A stretch of DNA of 64,000 nucleotides from positions 7,282,103-7,346,102 of the forward strand of contig NC_079502.1 of the NCBI RefSeq assembly GCF_030052815.1, in the 5' to 3' direction. Origin of the DNA: Hevea brasiliensis (taxonomy: Eukaryota > Streptophyta > Magnoliopsida > Malpighiales > Euphorbiaceae). Positions 62,290 to 64,000 of this stretch are shown here, one piece after another. Every line of letters begins with the position of its first letter. Within the stretch, counting starts at the first letter, position 1. A program made the translations under genes and the position numbers. Below the pieces are notes generated by a model. The model did not search any database. It was given only the letters and a program-made list of their open reading frames with translations, and was not told the origin of the DNA.

Positions 62290-63162
62290 ATGGAGAAGCT
62301 CCACCAGCAACAACAGCAGCAGCAACTCTCCTTGGCTAAGTGTTCCAGGCAGCGATGCAATGAATGGTTTGTTTTTGATATAAAAGTTATATTCTTGGGT
62401 GTTGTGATTCTCTCTCTCTATCTTTTTTTTTTTTTTTCTTTTCTCTTTTTTCTTTGTTGTTTCCTCCCTCTTTTTGCTCTTTGATTGTTGCTTTAGTACT
62501 GTGGTGAGTGGTAAGTGGTCAGGTTGATCTTATATTTTGTTCCAATTCTTGCTTGCTGCCTTACATACTCGTTGTCTTCCCTCTGCTCTTCTCTTTCTTA
62601 TCCTTGCTGGTGTGATGCAATCACCGGTTTTGCATCTTTCTTTGTCAATGTTATGGTATTCTAAGTAACTTAAACTTCAAACTTTCTTCTTATCCGTTTA
62701 CTGGCTTTCATCTTCTTATTTACCTTGATCATTGTTGCTTCGAGATATTTCTACAATTTCAAATATTTCATTGAAAATGCATTCTCTGTCCTGCTTTTCT
62801 TTTCTTATATCAAGATTTCTGATTCTCATCATTTTTGGATCTGCTTGTTGTTCATGTGCATATTTTTGCCCTTTTTTTTGAACTTCTGTTCTTTGGCAGA
62901 ACTTTCTATTTAATTCCAGTTGATTTTGAATATTTCCTGGAGGCTTTCTGCTTTGTTTCATCATAAGGGTTTTATGTTTTTTTGCCTGCTAAGAGTTGGT
63001 GTCTGCATGCAAAATCTTTAATTGTGAACTTACATTTTAAGTTCTGAAATAGTTTAAGCGTTCTTTTGTGGTGATTGATAATTATTTTGTTGTAGGATTT
63101 TTCGGGATGTCCCTAGTGATATCACGATAGAAGTGAGTGGAGGGACATTCGCATTGCATAAG
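62290..63162 (+). CDS. NPH3/RPT2-family BTB protein, 5' end only
   Basis: Two exons are visible: 62290-62366 and 63096-63162, the first 48 codons. The start reads MEKLHQ followed by a Gln run and LAKCSRQRCNEW. The second exon gives IFRDVPSDITIEVSGGTFAL then HK, the opening of the BTB/POZ domain of NPH3-family proteins, closest to the At5g66560-type subgroup. Family members act as CUL3 ubiquitin-ligase adaptors or scaffolds in phototropin and auxin-transport signalling at the plasma membrane. The rest of the gene (normally ~600 residues) lies beyond the right edge. The join is in frame (TG|G Trp) and the next donor is cataag|gtaaat. Confidence 0.85.
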
Positions 63163-64000
63163 GTAAATTTTTGCAAGTTTATTTCTGAATGACTAAATTT
63201 CTCACTGATCAATCATATACTGCCTGTAATATGGATGAAACTTCTTTTAGCATAGTGTGGTGAACATAGAAAGTGCTTAATTTGCCACTGAAGCTTTATG
63301 GAGTTCAAGTTTTACTGAGATTAATATAATCATTTTGTTTGGAAGACTTAGTGAATAAATAGAAGTATACGCAGCAAAAAGAATGCAAGGAGCATTTTTT
63401 TTTGGAATTTTGGAGTCGGCAAACTTCATGAATCTTGTTTTCTGGAAAACTTCTGAATCATTATAAATTAAGTTTTATTTGCTACTTGGTTACACACATT
63501 AAAATAGGTAACCTACCCTCAGTGAGAAGGATAGTTATGAAGACTGTTGTTCTGAGTAGAACAGTCAAAAGTTTCTTACTTTTTCTCCATCAATTATGTA
63601 GGAAGAATATGAAAGCTTTAAGTTACAGTTGAATTTTAGAGTTTTATCTTACCATCCCAGATTAAAATCTTGGTTTTGTGATAACCAATTTTGTCCAGCT
63701 TCAGGATAAGATTTACAAGACATCCTAAAATTTTACACTCTTAATTGTGAGGTAAAAAACTTTAAATTTTCACTTTCCAAAAATGCCTTTCCGCCTCCTC
63801 AAATTTCTGGTTATAGATCCACTAAGAAGGTGGGCAGCAATCAGCATTAACCAAATAAGCTGGTATAGGTAAACCCAAAGGCTGCTTCTGTCTCTGTCAG
63901 GGGAGATGCCAACCATCTCTTCTTTCTATTGACCAAAAATTCTATCCACATATGGATGTGTGCTTGGTTTGACAGTCCAAGACTTAAACAACTAACAAAA
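63163..64000 (+). other. Intron of the NPH3-like gene, running off the window
   Basis: The sequence after the donor at 63163 has no exon that would continue HK-FPLVSRSG as expected for the family, so this intron is at least 838 bases long. Confidence 0.7.

Noticed and set aside
62069..62383. Alternative frame MTHMVKRE... at the NPH3 start, and the upstream in-frame ATG at 62098
   Set aside because: The first is out of frame with the BTB exon. The second adds a Ser/Leu-rich stretch not typical of the family and lies in CT-rich leader sequence.

Overview
This is a 64 kb piece of an AT-rich plant nuclear genome. The genes have introns with GT-AG borders, the repeats are typical of plants (Ty3/gypsy LTRs, a 5S-derived Cassandra TRIM, an RTE-type LINE, small TIR elements), and the families are dicot-like. 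Malpighiales/Euphorbiaceae is my guess from overall feel and is not proven by the sequence. Nothing bacterial, organellar or viral was recognised.

Layout. 1-3373: 3' end of a Ty3/gypsy (Athila/Tat-type) element with its 3' LTR. 3374-6057: AT-rich spacer with a GA microsatellite and six hairpin-core repeats. 6058-7657 (+): RLCK-VII/PBL-type cytoplasmic kinase with lost catalytic residues and a probable 3' frameshift. 8142-8548: long foldback element. 8785-10887 (+): receptor kinase joining a three-LysM LYK4/5-like ectodomain to a wall-associated-kinase (WAK) transmembrane and kinase module. 11101-12093: truncated LINE with 16-bp target duplications. 15956-18403 (+): SLC35F-like transporter. 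18784-21172 (-): DeSI/PPPDE isopeptidase. 22-36 kb: repeat-dominated, with MITEs, Cassandra, a ~456-bp tandem duplication, a ~1.1-kb tandem array and a solo LTR starting TGTAACACCCC. 37045-47905 (+): LEUNIG_HOMOLOG-type corepressor of 17 coding exons with an in-frame stop in the WD40 region. 49551-52665 (-): small BSD-domain protein. 52.7-62 kb: AT-rich spacer. 62290 to the right edge (+): start of an NPH3-family BTB protein.

How the genes relate. Plants have no operons. The one suggestive neighbourhood is the PBL-type kinase about 1.1 kb upstream of the LysM-WAK receptor, on the same strand, with a related sequence block upstream of both. LysM receptors signal through RLCK-VII kinases in known pathways, so the linkage deserves a check, but this copy of the kinase looks catalytically dead. 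The transporter and the DeSI gene are convergent, as are the LUH and BSD genes.

Most unusual items: the LysM-WAK chimera; the stop codon in an otherwise fully spliceable LUH gene; a transporter intron that is open, in frame and membrane-segment-like; and a long-inverted-repeat element in a LUH intron that carries exon-like sequence. Exon borders were worked out by hand from splice signals and reading-frame continuity.
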